Below are positions 35,207-44,017 of a stretch of DNA of 64,000 bases, in pieces (positions within the stretch are counted from its first letter, which is position 1; each line of letters begins with the position of its first letter). The stretch is from NCBI GenBank assembly GCA_026646655.1, contig JAPKHT010000008.1, positions 1 to 64,000 of the forward strand, written 5' to 3'. Below the pieces are notes generated by a model, which saw nothing but the letters and a program-made list of their open reading frames with translations, was not told where the DNA came from and did not search any database. Position numbers and translations under genes: made by a program. The DNA comes from JADLBR01 sp020847615 (lineage in GTDB: Bacteria > Verrucomicrobiota > Verrucomicrobiia > JADLBR01).

Positions 35207-36595
35207 TCAAGAGGCGGACGGCTCGAGATAGAACTTCGGGTAGGGTCCCCCGTGGGCGGCCCGCCCGATGAGGAGGCACAGCTCGCGGAAGTGGTAGTCG
35301 CCCCACATGGACGATTCGCCGCAGGGGACGCGGTGGCCCGTCGGGAGCGCGTCCCAGGCCTTGGGGCGGAAGCACACCGAGTGCAGCAGGAGGCCCTGGT
35401 GATCGGGCGAGGTGCTCAGGTAGGGCTTGTCCAGCAGCGTGTCCGCGACCGTCAGGCCCGCGTGGTAATACCGCCGCCCGCCCTCGTGGTCATTGCGCGA
35501 CATCAGGTAGTGCCCCAGGCGCAGCAGCGCCTGGGCCGCGATCGCCGCCGCCGAGCTGTCCACCGGCTCGTGCTCGTTGAACGGGTCGGCGGGCCGGGAG
35601 AGGTAATCCCCCATGCGCGCCAGCCCCGGCGCGCCCGTGTCCCAGTAGGGCACCCCGTCGAGCGCCGAATGGAACAGGTAGAAATCGCTCGTCGCCTTGG
35701 CCGTGACCAGGAATTCCCGCGCCACCTCGCGCTTGCCCCCGAACCCCGCGAGCTCGGCGTCGGGCAGCGACTCGATGAACTCGAGCAGCTCGGCGAACCC
35801 GAGCATGACCCATCCCAGGCCGCGCGTCCACGTGGAGAACGGAGAGTAACCCTGCTGCGTGCTGGGGCAGCGGTACCTCCCATCCTTCGTGTTGAATATC
35901 GACTCGTGGGCGACCCTCCCCCGCACGTCGTACAGGTCGCGGCCCTCCCCGAAATACACGTTGTGGCGCGCGGTGTTGCGCGCGTGCTGGAGCAGCCGCT
36001 CCAGGAGCGAGATCGACACGTCGCCCTCGGTGAGCAGCCGCTGGCCCAGCTGGTGCGCCAGCGCCAGCGCCCGGCACGAGCGGATCGTGTCGGCGAACAG
36101 CGAGTGGGGGCCGTTGAGCGAGTGGATGAAGCCCGTGCCGTCCGACACCGTCGACCAGCGCGAGGCCTGCACCGCCCCCGAGACCCGCATCGCCAGCTCG
36201 TAGAAACGCCGCTCCCATGGCGCCTCCGGCACCCGGCCCTCGCCCATCAGCCTCAGGAGGGTGCCGAACGTGCTCACGTTGTTGAAGCCGTGGTCGTCGG
36301 CCCCGAGGTGCGTCAGGTGGGACAGCATCCGCTCCAGCGTCCGCGATCGCCCCAGCTCGAGGAATCGCGCGTCGCCCGTCGCGTCGAACTGCAGCAGCGC
36401 CGAGCCATACTGGAATCCGCGGGTCCAGTCCGCCCACTCGCGCGGCACGAAGCGCCCGCGCTCCGTGAAGACCGGGGGTCCCTTCGAGTGATCGTACAGG
36501 CTCTCGATCTCCAGGATCTTCTCCTCGGACAACTCCCAGAGCCGATCGATCTTCTTGCGCAGCGCCCCCGGGTTGAGTTGGTAGTTGATCCTCAT
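35207..36595 (-). CDS. glycoside hydrolase family 88-like (unsaturated glucuronyl hydrolase)
   Basis: Predicted to remove the 4,5-unsaturated uronic acid left by polysaccharide lyases. The 462-residue alpha/alpha-barrel protein shows DWTRGFQYGSALLQF near the N-terminus, TFSTWTRG-like FSTWTRGLGWVMLG, VPYWDTGAP, EHEPVDSSAAAIAAQALL and the C-terminal GESSMWGDYHFREL, all typical of GH88. No signal peptide is seen, so it should act in the cytoplasm on imported oligosaccharides. It lies 32 bases upstream of ubiD in the same direction, which may simply reflect gene packing. The PL1 lyase at 52847 could supply unsaturated ends. Confidence 0.88.
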   Translation of the reverse strand: MRINYQLNPGALRKKIDRLWELSEEKILEIESLYDHSKGPPVFTERGRFVPREWADWTRGFQYGSALLQFDATGDARFLELGRSRTLERMLSHLTHLGADDHGFNNVSTFGTLLRLMGEGRVPEAPWERRFYELAMRVSGAVQASRWSTVSDGTGFIHSLNGPHSLFADTIRSCRALALAHQLGQRLLTEGDVSISLLERLLQHARNTARHNVYFGEGRDLYDVRGRVAHESIFNTKDGRYRCPSTQQGYSPFSTWTRGLGWVMLGFAELLEFIESLPDAELAGFGGKREVAREFLVTAKATSDFYLFHSALDGVPYWDTGAPGLARMGDYLSRPADPFNEHEPVDSSAAAIAAQALLRLGHYLMSRNDHEGGRRYYHAGLTVADTLLDKPYLSTSPDHQGLLLHSVCFRPKAWDALPTGHRVPCGESSMWGDYHFRELCLLIGRAAHGGPYPKFYLEPSAS

Positions 36596-36650
36596 GAGCG
36601 CCGCAGCCTAGCAGGAGGCGGGGCCGCCGTCCATCCCGGGCGCGACGCCA

Positions 36651-37466
36651 TCACTCCGGAAGTGCCACGACCTCGATGCCCTTGATCGGGGCCGTCAGGA
36701 AACGCCGGGCCACCCTCTCGAATTGCGCGGGCCGGTCGGTCAGGTAGATGTCGATGCCGCACCCGCCGCCGGGGGGCGCGGCCAACCCGAGGGCACCGAG
36801 CCGCCCGGCCACGTGCGCGGCGCACGTGGTCGCCGAATCCACCAGCGCGACCCCCTCGCCGGCGACCTCGCGCAGCGCGGGCTTGAGCAGCGGATAGTGA
36901 GTGCACGCGAGCACCAGCGTGTCGATGTCTTCCCGGAGCATGGGGCCCAGGTATTCCGCCAGCACCTGTCGGGTCACCGGATGCTCCAGCCATCCCTCTT
37001 CTACCAGCGGCACCAGCAGCGGGGTGGCGCGGGGCACGATATGCGCGCCGGGCCGCCGGGCCGCGATGGCGCGCTGGTAGGCCTCGCTGCCGATCGTCCC
37101 GGCGGTCCCGATGAGCCCGATCCTCCCGTTGCGCGTGCGGCCCAGCGCCGCCTCGACGCCCGGCTCCAGCACCCCGATCACGGGCACCTCTAGCGCGGCC
37201 TCGAGCGTCGGCAGGGCGAACGCCGTGGCCGTGTTGCACGCCACCACGACGGCCTTCACGCCGCGACCCAAGAGGAACGCGGCATCCTGCCTCGCGAAAC
37301 GGGCGACGGTCTCCGGCGACTTGTTGCCGTAGGGCACGCGCGCGGTGTCCCCCAGATACACGATCCGCTCGTCGGGCAGCAGTTCCGCGATGGCCTGCAC
37401 CACGGTCAGGCCCCCGATGCCCGAATCAAAAACTCCGAGTGGGGCCTCCGCCCGTTGCGCGCTCAT
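36651..37466 (-). CDS. murI: glutamate racemase
   Basis: Converts L-glutamate to D-glutamate for peptidoglycan. The 271-residue protein has GVFDSGIGGLTV at the N-terminus, YLGDTARVPYGNKSPE, the first catalytic Cys in VVVACNTATAFALP and the second in LVLACTHYPLLKP, all as in functional MurI. ATG at 37466 starts just before the conserved strand; 18 further codons upstream are open but not conserved, and the Shine-Dalgarno sequence is weak. A working peptidoglycan pathway is also implied by murA at 42626. Confidence 0.94.
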   Translation of the reverse strand: MSAQRAEAPLGVFDSGIGGLTVVQAIAELLPDERIVYLGDTARVPYGNKSPETVARFARQDAAFLLGRGVKAVVVACNTATAFALPTLEAALEVPVIGVLEPGVEAALGRTRNGRIGLIGTAGTIGSEAYQRAIAARRPGAHIVPRATPLLVPLVEEGWLEHPVTRQVLAEYLGPMLREDIDTLVLACTHYPLLKPALREVAGEGVALVDSATTCAAHVAGRLGALGLAAPPGGGCGIDIYLTDRPAQFERVARRFLTAPIKGIEVVALPE

Positions 37467-37644
37467 GGGTCGTGGGAAAAACGAAAAATAACCTCCCGCA
37501 TCCCGCGCTGTCACGCGCATTCAATGCCTGGCGGCGACGGGCGTGACAGCGGGCGCTTGACGGGGCGTCGCTTCTCGTCTCTCATTGAACCCGCGTGTCG
37601 GGTGCAACCCCGGAGGGGACGGCCGTCGCGCGGCGGAGAGACAT

Positions 37645-39360
37645 ATGCTGTCACCAAGGATGATGCGGCAAGTGCGGAAGTGGTTCTGGCCCTTCATCAT
37701 AGTCCTTTTCTGCGCCGGCGGCGTGGGGTTCTTTCTGGCATTGGGGTGGCTGAAACCCCAGTACCACAAAGTCCGCGCCGCCATGTACAACGACAGCGCG
37801 CGGAAGTTTTTGGAGCAGGGGGACAAGGAGTCGGCCCGCATCCAGTTGCAGAATTCCCTGCGCCATGACCCCGACCGTGCCGATACGTGGTCGATGTGGG
37901 CCGAGGTCCTGAGGGAACAGGGCGACAAGCAGTACCTGTTTTTCTTGGCCAAGGCCTACGAGCTCAATTCGAGCGACGAGAAGTCCGCCATCGCCGCCCT
38001 GCGGGCCTGCGTCGAGAATCGCCGCGCCGACATCGCCAACCTGCTGCTCCAGAAGATCCTCAAGACGTTTCCCAACAATCCCGAGGTCTGGCATCTCACG
38101 GGCGTGCTGTTCCTGTCGCAGCAGCGCTATCCCGAGGGATATCAGGCGCTGAACAAGGCGAAGGAGTTGGCCCCCGATGACCAGCGCATCCAGGTCTCGA
38201 TCGCCACGCTCGAATTGGTGTCCAGCGACCCGGCCATCTCGAAGCGCGGGCGCGAGAAGCTGGAGCAGCTCAGGGACAAGCCAGAGTTCTTCGCCGCGGC
38301 GACGCAGTCGCTCGCCGAGGCCACCTCGGTGCAAGATCCCGCCGCCGCCGTGAAACTCTGGGAGGAGGTCATCGCCAAGTCCCCCGACAACTGGGCCGCC
38401 CGGCTCAGGCGCCTCGATCTCCGCAGGAAGATCGAGCCAAACTCCTCCGAGGTCGAGATCGAGATCCTCTGGAAAATCGCCAAGACGGCGCCCCAGAGGC
38501 GCGACCTCATCGTGCGAACGGGCTCGTGGCTGGGCCCCGAGGCCGCCGTGCGGCGACTCGAGTTCCTGGACCCCGCCGAGCGCGACCAGCCCGAGACGCG
38601 CCTCATCGAGCTGGCGGTCTTCGCCTCGCAGAATCGCTGGGAAGAGGCCGCGGAATTGGCGCGGTCCGAGACCAAGAAGGTGGGCACCCCCGAGCAGCTC
38701 CTGAATTTCTGGCTCTGGCTGTGCCGGGCGCAGTTCCAGGTCAACGACTCCTCGAGCGCCCGCGTGACGGTGCGCAGCGCGGTGCAGCTGGTGGGCAACG
38801 ACCACCAGCTCGCCTTCCGGGCCGGGGACACGCTGGAGCGCTGGAACATGTCTGAGCAGGCCCTCGAGTTCTACGCCATCGCCGAGACCTCGACGACCCG
38901 GCTCAAGTTGCTCGCGCTGACCCGCAGCCTCCGCATCCACGAGCGGCAGCGGGACACCGACAAGATGCTCGAGTGCTATGACAAGATGCTGGCCGTCTTG
39001 CCGGGCAACCTGGTGATCAAGAACAACACCGCCGCCCTGCTGCTGCTGGGCAACAAGGATCTCGAGCGCGCGATGGGTCTCGCCAAGGAGGTCTACGAGC
39101 AGAAGCCGGACGAGATCAACGTCGCCGACACGTACGCCCGGGCCCTCGCGCTCAACGGCCGGGTTCAGGAGGCCGTGGCGGTCTATGCGAAGATGCCGGT
39201 GGACGCGTTCAAGCAGAGCGCGATCCGGCTCCATTACGCGGACGCGCTCCGGTTGGCCGGGCGCGTCGCGGAAGCCAAGCAGCAGGTGGCCGATCTCGAC
39301 CCCCAGTCCCTGTTGCCCAAGGAGCAGGACGTCCTCAAGCGCATCAAGATTGCCGACTGA
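37645..39360 (+). CDS. membrane-anchored TPR-like repeat protein
   Basis: A 571-residue protein of unknown role. One hydrophobic segment near the N-terminus (WFWPFIIVLFCAGGVGFFLAL, residues about 14-33) should anchor it in the inner membrane with the rest in the periplasm. The body is built of helical tetratricopeptide-like repeats, for example FLEQGDKESARIQLQNSL and RYPEGYQALNKAKELAPDD. The pattern resembles the PEP-CTERM/exopolysaccharide TPR proteins of the PVC group, but no direct partner is present. ATG at 37645 has GGAGAG upstream; an upstream in-frame start at 37585 is less likely. Confidence 0.85.
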   Translation: MLSPRMMRQVRKWFWPFIIVLFCAGGVGFFLALGWLKPQYHKVRAAMYNDSARKFLEQGDKESARIQLQNSLRHDPDRADTWSMWAEVLREQGDKQYLFFLAKAYELNSSDEKSAIAALRACVENRRADIANLLLQKILKTFPNNPEVWHLTGVLFLSQQRYPEGYQALNKAKELAPDDQRIQVSIATLELVSSDPAISKRGREKLEQLRDKPEFFAAATQSLAEATSVQDPAAAVKLWEEVIAKSPDNWAARLRRLDLRRKIEPNSSEVEIEILWKIAKTAPQRRDLIVRTGSWLGPEAAVRRLEFLDPAERDQPETRLIELAVFASQNRWEEAAELARSETKKVGTPEQLLNFWLWLCRAQFQVNDSSSARVTVRSAVQLVGNDHQLAFRAGDTLERWNMSEQALEFYAIAETSTTRLKLLALTRSLRIHERQRDTDKMLECYDKMLAVLPGNLVIKNNTAALLLLGNKDLERAMGLAKEVYEQKPDEINVADTYARALALNGRVQEAVAVYAKMPVDAFKQSAIRLHYADALRLAGRVAEAKQQVADLDPQSLLPKEQDVLKRIKIAD

Positions 39361-39390
39361 GCGGGCTCGCCTCGTGGCGCGCGCATCCCA

Positions 39391-40452
39391 GTGAAGACCC
39401 CACGCATCGCATCCCCCGCCGATGCCCGGCAGGACATCGCGTGGATGCGTCGCGCCCTCGCGCTGGCGAGGCATGGGGTGGGACTGACTTCCCCCAACCC
39501 CGCCGTTGGGGCGGTGCTGGTCAGGGCGGGCCGGCTGATCGGACGGGGGTGGCATCGGCGGGCGGGCGGCGCCCACGCGGAGATCGAGGCCCTTGCCGAT
39601 GCCCGCCGCCGCGGGTCCTCCGTGCGGGGCGCGACCCTCTATGTGACCCTCGAGCCATGCTCGACCCGCGGACGGACACCGCCCTGCACCGATGCGATCA
39701 TCGCGGCCGGCGTGCGCCGCGTGGTCTTTGGCGCGACCGATCCCAACCCCCGGCACCGGGGGCGCGCCCGACGCATCCTCGAGCGCGGGGGGATCGCGGT
39801 CACCGGCGGGGTGCTGGCCGAAGAATGCGCCGCGCTCAACCGCGCCTTTGGCCGGTGGATCACCACCGGCCGACCGTGGGTGATCGCCAAGATAGCCATG
39901 AGCGCCGATGGCCGCATCGCGCCGCCCCCGGGCCAATCGCGCAGGATCACCTCGGCGCCCGCGCTGCGCCGCGCGCACGAACTGCGCCGCTGGGCCGATG
40001 CCATCGTCGTCGGTGCCGCGACGGTCCGGGCCGATGACCCGGCCTTGACCGTGCGGCTCTGCCACCGCGCGCGACTGAAGCCCCAGCCCCTCCGCGTGGT
40101 CATGACCCGGTCCGGTCGCCTCCCGCGCACGGCGCGCCTCTTGACCGACGCCCTCAGGGACCGGACCCTGATCTATCGGAACCGCCCCTGGCGCGCGGTT
40201 CTGGAGGATCTGGGCCGCCGCGGCGTCACCGCCGTCCTGCTCGAGGGCGGGGGAAAACTCCTCGCCTCGGCATTCGATGCCGGCTGTGTGGATGAGATCG
40301 CTTTTTTCATCGCCCCGCGCATCCTCGGGGGACCCGCGCTGGCGATCGGCGCGGGGGGCTTTCTGGGCCGCGGCTTTTCGGTGCGCGACATGCGCGTCTC
40401 GCGGCTCGGGCCCGACGTGCTACTGGAGGGTTATGTTCACAGGGCTGGTTGA
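39391..40452 (+). CDS. ribD: bifunctional diaminohydroxyphosphoribosylaminopyrimidine deaminase / reductase
   Basis: Catalyses two successive steps of riboflavin synthesis. The N-terminal cytidine-deaminase-like domain binds zinc through GAHAEIEAL and EPCSTRGRTPPC. The C-terminal reductase domain begins near residue 155 (PWVIAKIAMSADGRIA) and shows VGAATVRADDP and VLLEGGGKLLASAF. Length is 353 residues. The start is GTG at 39391 (MKTPRIASP); an ATG 18 codons on is less likely. The stop lies inside the ribE reading frame (20-base overlap), so the genes are co-translated. Confidence 0.93.
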   Translation: MKTPRIASPADARQDIAWMRRALALARHGVGLTSPNPAVGAVLVRAGRLIGRGWHRRAGGAHAEIEALADARRRGSSVRGATLYVTLEPCSTRGRTPPCTDAIIAAGVRRVVFGATDPNPRHRGRARRILERGGIAVTGGVLAEECAALNRAFGRWITTGRPWVIAKIAMSADGRIAPPPGQSRRITSAPALRRAHELRRWADAIVVGAATVRADDPALTVRLCHRARLKPQPLRVVMTRSGRLPRTARLLTDALRDRTLIYRNRPWRAVLEDLGRRGVTAVLLEGGGKLLASAFDAGCVDEIAFFIAPRILGGPALAIGAGGFLGRGFSVRDMRVSRLGPDVLLEGYVHRAG

Positions 40453-41047
40453 AGGCATCGGCAGAATCGAATCGCTGGAGCGCCTGGCGTCCGGCACCCG
40501 GCTGATCGTCGATGCCGGGCGCATTGCGGATGGCCTGCGGGAGGGCGACAGCGTCGCCGTCAACGGCTGCTGCCTGACCGTCGTCGCGCGGGACACCGGG
40601 CGGCTGTGCTTCGACGTCTTGGCGGAGACCCTCCGCAGGACCAACCTCGGCGACGTCCGGCCCGGCGGGGCCGTCAACCTCGAGCGCGCCCTGGCCGCGG
40701 ACGCGCGCCTCGGGGGACACTTCGTCAGCGGCCATATCGACGTCGCCGCGCCGATCCTTCGCTGGGAGCCGAGCGGGCCCGACTGGGTGCTCGACGTCGC
40801 CATCCCCGAGGGCGGCGACCGCTATGTCGTCGAAAAAGGCAGCGCCGCCATCGATGGCATAAGCCTGACCATCGCGGCCGCCGAGCGGGGGCTCATGCGC
40901 TTCTGGATCATACCCCACACCCGCGAGGTCACCGCGCTGGCCGAGCGCCGCGCCGGCGACCGCGTCAACCTCGAATTCGACATACTGGCCAAGTACGTGG
41001 AAAAAATCTTGGCCTGCCGCTCCGATCCGCCGATAAAGGGGGGGTGA
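40433..41047 (+). CDS. ribE: riboflavin synthase alpha chain
   Basis: Dismutates two 6,7-dimethyl-8-ribityllumazine molecules to riboflavin. The two repeated lumazine-binding barrels are clear: MFTGLVEGIGRIESLE starts the first, VAVNGCCLTVV and FDVLAETLRRTNLG follow, and GHFVSGHIDVAAPI starts the second, closing with DGISLTIAA and LEFDILAKYVE. The length of 204 residues is normal. ATG at 40433 is preceded by GGAGGG (40425-40430) and overlaps the end of ribD. The stop overlaps the next gene by four bases (GTGA). The lumazine synthase and ribBA genes are not in the window. Confidence 0.94.
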   Translation: MFTGLVEGIGRIESLERLASGTRLIVDAGRIADGLREGDSVAVNGCCLTVVARDTGRLCFDVLAETLRRTNLGDVRPGGAVNLERALAADARLGGHFVSGHIDVAAPILRWEPSGPDWVLDVAIPEGGDRYVVEKGSAAIDGISLTIAAAERGLMRFWIIPHTREVTALAERRAGDRVNLEFDILAKYVEKILACRSDPPIKGG

Positions 41048-41763
41048 CAGAAAAGGCCGATGCGCTGAAGAACCTCCTCGTCCTGCAGGACCGGGATCGC
41101 CGCGTGCGGGAGCTGCAGCGCCAGCTCAAGGCGCTCCCCAGAGAGAAAGAAGCGCTGGATGCCCGCATCAAGGACCGCGGCGCCGCCCTCCAGCAGCACC
41201 GCCTCGAGGCCCAGCGCATCGAGACCCAGCGCAAGGAGCTCGATCTCGAGGTCCAGTCGCACAAGCAGCAGATCGCCAAGTACAGGGGGCAGCAACTCCA
41301 GACTCGCAAGAACGACGAGTACGCCGCCCTGGGGCACGAGATCGAGCGCGCCGAGAAACGCATCATCGAGATCGAGGACCGCGAGCTGGAGCTGATGGAG
41401 AAGTTCGATGCCGCCCAGAAGGCCGTGGCCTCCGAGGCGGCCCAGGTCGCGGAGTTCGAGAAGGCCGTCCGCGCGCAGATCGCCGACGTGGAGCGCAAGC
41501 TCAAGGCGGTGGAATCCCAGATCGCGGAGGCGGAGGCGGAGCGGGAGGGCGCCCGTTCCTCCGTGCCGACGGACATCCTCAAGCGCTACCAGCGCATCCT
41601 GGACCACCGGGGCGACGCGGCGCTGGTCCCGCTGGTCCATGGCACGACGTGCGGCGGGTGCCACATGAAGGTCACCTCGCAGACCGCCCTGGACGTGAAG
41701 GCCGCGCGAGGCATCGTCGCCTGCGAGAACTGCGGGCGCATCCTCTACGATCCCGGGGAGTAG
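41044..41763 (+). CDS. coiled-coil C4-type zinc ribbon protein
   Basis: A 239-residue cytoplasmic protein of the C4-type zinc-ribbon family (former DUF164), widespread but of unsettled role, possibly in nucleic acid or replication processes. Residues about 5-165 form a long coiled coil rich in Glu, Lys, Arg and Gln, with the conserved KYRGQQLQTRKNDEYAALGHE block. The C-terminal ribbon binds zinc through CGGCH and CENCGR. The GTG start overlaps the ribE stop (GTGA). It is the third gene of the ribD-ribE operon, although a link to riboflavin is not evident. Confidence 0.88.
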   Translation: MTEKADALKNLLVLQDRDRRVRELQRQLKALPREKEALDARIKDRGAALQQHRLEAQRIETQRKELDLEVQSHKQQIAKYRGQQLQTRKNDEYAALGHEIERAEKRIIEIEDRELELMEKFDAAQKAVASEAAQVAEFEKAVRAQIADVERKLKAVESQIAEAEAEREGARSSVPTDILKRYQRILDHRGDAALVPLVHGTTCGGCHMKVTSQTALDVKAARGIVACENCGRILYDPGE

Positions 41764-41816
41764 CGCGACCCGATCCCCGCCGGCCATCCGCCCCGTTGCC
41801 CGAAAGGCTCATCATC

Positions 41817-42059
41817 ATGGACCCAGAGATCCACGGCCACGAGGTCATGCGGATGATGGTGGACAGCGGGGCGGAATACACCCGCGCGAGCCTGCGCCAG
41901 GCCATCATCGCGCGATTCGGCGCGGGGGCGCGATTCCGCACCTGCTCCGCGGAGGGCATGACCGCCGACCAGCTCATCGATTTCCTCGGCGCCCGGGGGA
42001 AGTTCGTGGACTGCGGCGCGGGCTTCTCCACCTCGCCCGATAAGATCTGCGACCACTGA
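41817..42059 (+). CDS. YecH-like metal-binding protein
   Basis: An 80-residue protein of the YecH family (DUF2492). It begins MDPEIHGHEVMRMM, continues with RFRTCSAEGMTADQLIDFL and ends STSPDKICDH; these His and Cys residues are conserved and would bind a metal. The function is unknown. It follows the zinc-ribbon gene by 53 bases and is probably the last gene of that operon. The ATG at 41817 is the only sensible start. Confidence 0.88.
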   Translation: MDPEIHGHEVMRMMVDSGAEYTRASLRQAIIARFGAGARFRTCSAEGMTADQLIDFLGARGKFVDCGAGFSTSPDKICDH

Positions 42060-42146
42060 GAACCCAAGATGTCGCTGCGTTCGCCGGACCGTGGCAACGA
42101 TCCCCGGCAGCTGCCGGTCCAGGTGGGCCATATCGGAAATGCCCGG

Positions 42147-42191
42147 GGCCGAACGCGTGAGCGCCTGGCCAAGCGCCCGGGCCGCGTGGCC
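42147..42191. repeat. palindromic repeat family 2, between convergent genes
   Basis: GGCCGAACGCGTGAGCG, CCTGGCCAAGCG and the closing GGGCCGCGTGGCC match the unit at 27097 and 30271. It fills the gap between the YecH-like gene and the convergent YjbQ-like gene and ends on the latter's stop codon. Confidence 0.65.
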
Positions 42192-42614
42192 CTATGGCTC
42201 CCCGACGACCGCCACGGAAATGGTCCGCCGATGGGGGACGCGCCGGTGCTCGAACAGGAAGATGCCCTGCCACGTGCCGAGGCACAGGCGGCCGGCCTCG
42301 ACCGGGATGTTCTCCGAAGTGCGGGTGAGCGCCATCCGTATGTGCGCGGGCATGTCGTCGGGTCCCTCCAGGTCGTGCGCGAACCACGTCGCCCCATCCG
42401 GCACCAGCCGCCCGAAGAAAGTCTCCAGATCCTCGCGCGCCGTGGCGTCCGCGTTCTCGAAGATGACCAGGCTGGCGCTGGTGTGCGCGACGAAAACGGT
42501 GGCGACGCCCGTCCGCACGCCGCTGCGGCCCACGACCTCGCCGATCTGCCCCGTGATCTCGTAGGTGCCCCGGCCGCGGGTGGCGACGGAGAACGTCTCT
42601 GCGTGTGCGGCCAT
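42192..42614 (-). CDS. YjbQ / UPF0047 family protein (first paralog)
   Basis: A 140-residue cytoplasmic protein. Members of this family complement loss of thiamine phosphate synthase weakly, but the true role is unclear. Conserved blocks are VFVAHTSASLVIFENAD, GPDDMPAHIRMAL and the C-terminal RLCLGTWQGIFLFEHR. It lies 11 bases downstream of murA in the same direction. A different member of the same family is encoded divergently from murA at 44018, so murA is bracketed by two YjbQ-like genes. Confidence 0.88.
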   Translation of the reverse strand: MAAHAETFSVATRGRGTYEITGQIGEVVGRSGVRTGVATVFVAHTSASLVIFENADATAREDLETFFGRLVPDGATWFAHDLEGPDDMPAHIRMALTRTSENIPVEAGRLCLGTWQGIFLFEHRRVPHRRTISVAVVGEP

Positions 42615-42625
42615 GGCCGGACCCC

Positions 42626-43936
42626 TCAGGCGATTCGCTCGATCCGCGCCCCCAGGCCGCGCAGCCGCTCGTCGATCCGCGTGAACCCGCGGTCGATCTG
42701 ATCGACGTTCTGGATCTCCGACTCGCCCTCCGCGCACAGCGCCGCGATCAGCATCGCCATGCCCGCGCGGATGTCCGGGCTCGCCACCCTCGCGCCGCGG
42801 AGCCGCTCCTTCCCGATGACCACCGCCCGGTGCGGGTCGCACAGCACGATCCGCGCCCCCATCTGGATCAGGTTGTCGACAAAGAACAGCCGCGACTCGA
42901 ACATCTTCTCGTGGATCAGGACCGTGCCCCTGCACTGGGTCGCGGTGACGAGGGTGACCGAGGTCATGTCGGCGGGAAAACCCGGCCAGGGCGCGTCATC
43001 GAACTCCGGTATGGCCCCGCCCTGGTCCGGCCTGACCTCCATCGTTTGCCCCCGGGGCACGTACAGCGCGCCGTCCTGCTCGACGGTCTTGATGCCCAGC
43101 CTGTCGTAGTTGAACCGGATCATGCGCAGGTCCTCGAAGATCGCGTCCTCGATGACGAGGTCGCCGCCCGTGACGGCCGCCAGCGCGATGAAGCTGCCCA
43201 CCTCGAGGTAGTCCGGCCCCACGCGGTGCTCTGCGCCCCGGAGCGAATCGACGCCCTCGATGCGCAGGAGGTTGGTGCCCACCCCGTCGATCCGCGCGCC
43301 CATGCGCTCCAGCATGCGGCATAGGCCCTGCACGTGCGGTTCGCTCGCCGCGTTGCGGAGCACGGTCTCGCCCTTGGCCAGCACGGCCGCCGAGATGATG
43401 TTCTCCGTGGCGGTGACGGACGCCTCGTCCAGAAGGATGTCCGCGCCCTCGAGGCCGTCGGTCTCGAGGAGATACCCGAATGGCAGGGCCTCGATCTTGG
43501 CCCCGAGGGCCTGGAACCCGAGAAGGTGCGTGTCCAGGCGCCTGCGCCCGATGCGGTCGCCGCCCGGCTTCGGCAGGATGGCGCGCCCCGTGCGGGCCAG
43601 CAGCGGGCCGGCGAGCGTGACCGAGCCCCGCAGCTTTCCGGCGAGGTCGAGCGGCACGTCGGAATCGGGCGGGGCCGCGCAGGTCACCCGCAGCCGCGAG
43701 TTGCCATCGAGGCGCTCGACGGTGACGCCCAGCGACTCCAGCAACTGCAGCATGACCCGCACGTCGTGGATGTCCGGGACGTTGTCCAGGACCACGGGTT
43801 CCCCCGTCAGGATGCTCGCGGCCAGGATCGGCAGCGCCTCATTCTTGTTCCCCTGCGGGCGTATCCGCCCGCAGAGCGGCTTGCCCCCGACCACCCGAAA
43901 CGACTCCCGGCGCACTCCCTCGGCCATGACGCGCAT
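42626..43936 (-). CDS. murA: UDP-N-acetylglucosamine 1-carboxyvinyltransferase with Asp at the catalytic Cys position
   Basis: First committed enzyme of peptidoglycan synthesis, transferring enolpyruvate from PEP to UDP-GlcNAc. The 436-residue EPSP-synthase fold shows RPQGNKNEALPIL (Lys/Asn pair), the mobile loop PKPGGDRIGRRRLDTH, DAPWPGFPADM with the conserved Asp, and DIRAGMAMLIAALCAEG with the conserved Arg. In the loop, Asp127 stands where most MurA proteins have Cys (GGCxIGxR). The Cys-to-Asp form is known from Mycobacterium and Chlamydia and is insensitive to fosfomycin. ATG at 43936 or 43927 may be used. Confidence 0.92.
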   Translation of the reverse strand: MRVMAEGVRRESFRVVGGKPLCGRIRPQGNKNEALPILAASILTGEPVVLDNVPDIHDVRVMLQLLESLGVTVERLDGNSRLRVTCAAPPDSDVPLDLAGKLRGSVTLAGPLLARTGRAILPKPGGDRIGRRRLDTHLLGFQALGAKIEALPFGYLLETDGLEGADILLDEASVTATENIISAAVLAKGETVLRNAASEPHVQGLCRMLERMGARIDGVGTNLLRIEGVDSLRGAEHRVGPDYLEVGSFIALAAVTGGDLVIEDAIFEDLRMIRFNYDRLGIKTVEQDGALYVPRGQTMEVRPDQGGAIPEFDDAPWPGFPADMTSVTLVTATQCRGTVLIHEKMFESRLFFVDNLIQMGARIVLCDPHRAVVIGKERLRGARVASPDIRAGMAMLIAALCAEGESEIQNVDQIDRGFTRIDERLRGLGARIERIA

Positions 43937-44017
43937 TCTTGCCCGTCCCGCGGGCCGGGTCGAGGCTCAAAATCGGAACGGGTTGAAACGCCCCGCCGGG
44001 ATCCTATAAAGGTCCGC

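Noticed and set aside
39361..39390. Possible FMN riboswitch before ribD.
   Set aside because: Only 30 bases separate ribD from the TPR gene, too short for the conserved FMN aptamer.
37651..40065. 804-codon minus-strand open frame across the TPR and ribD genes.
   Set aside because: It spans two well-supported genes and the gap between them and shows no motif; an artefact of base composition.
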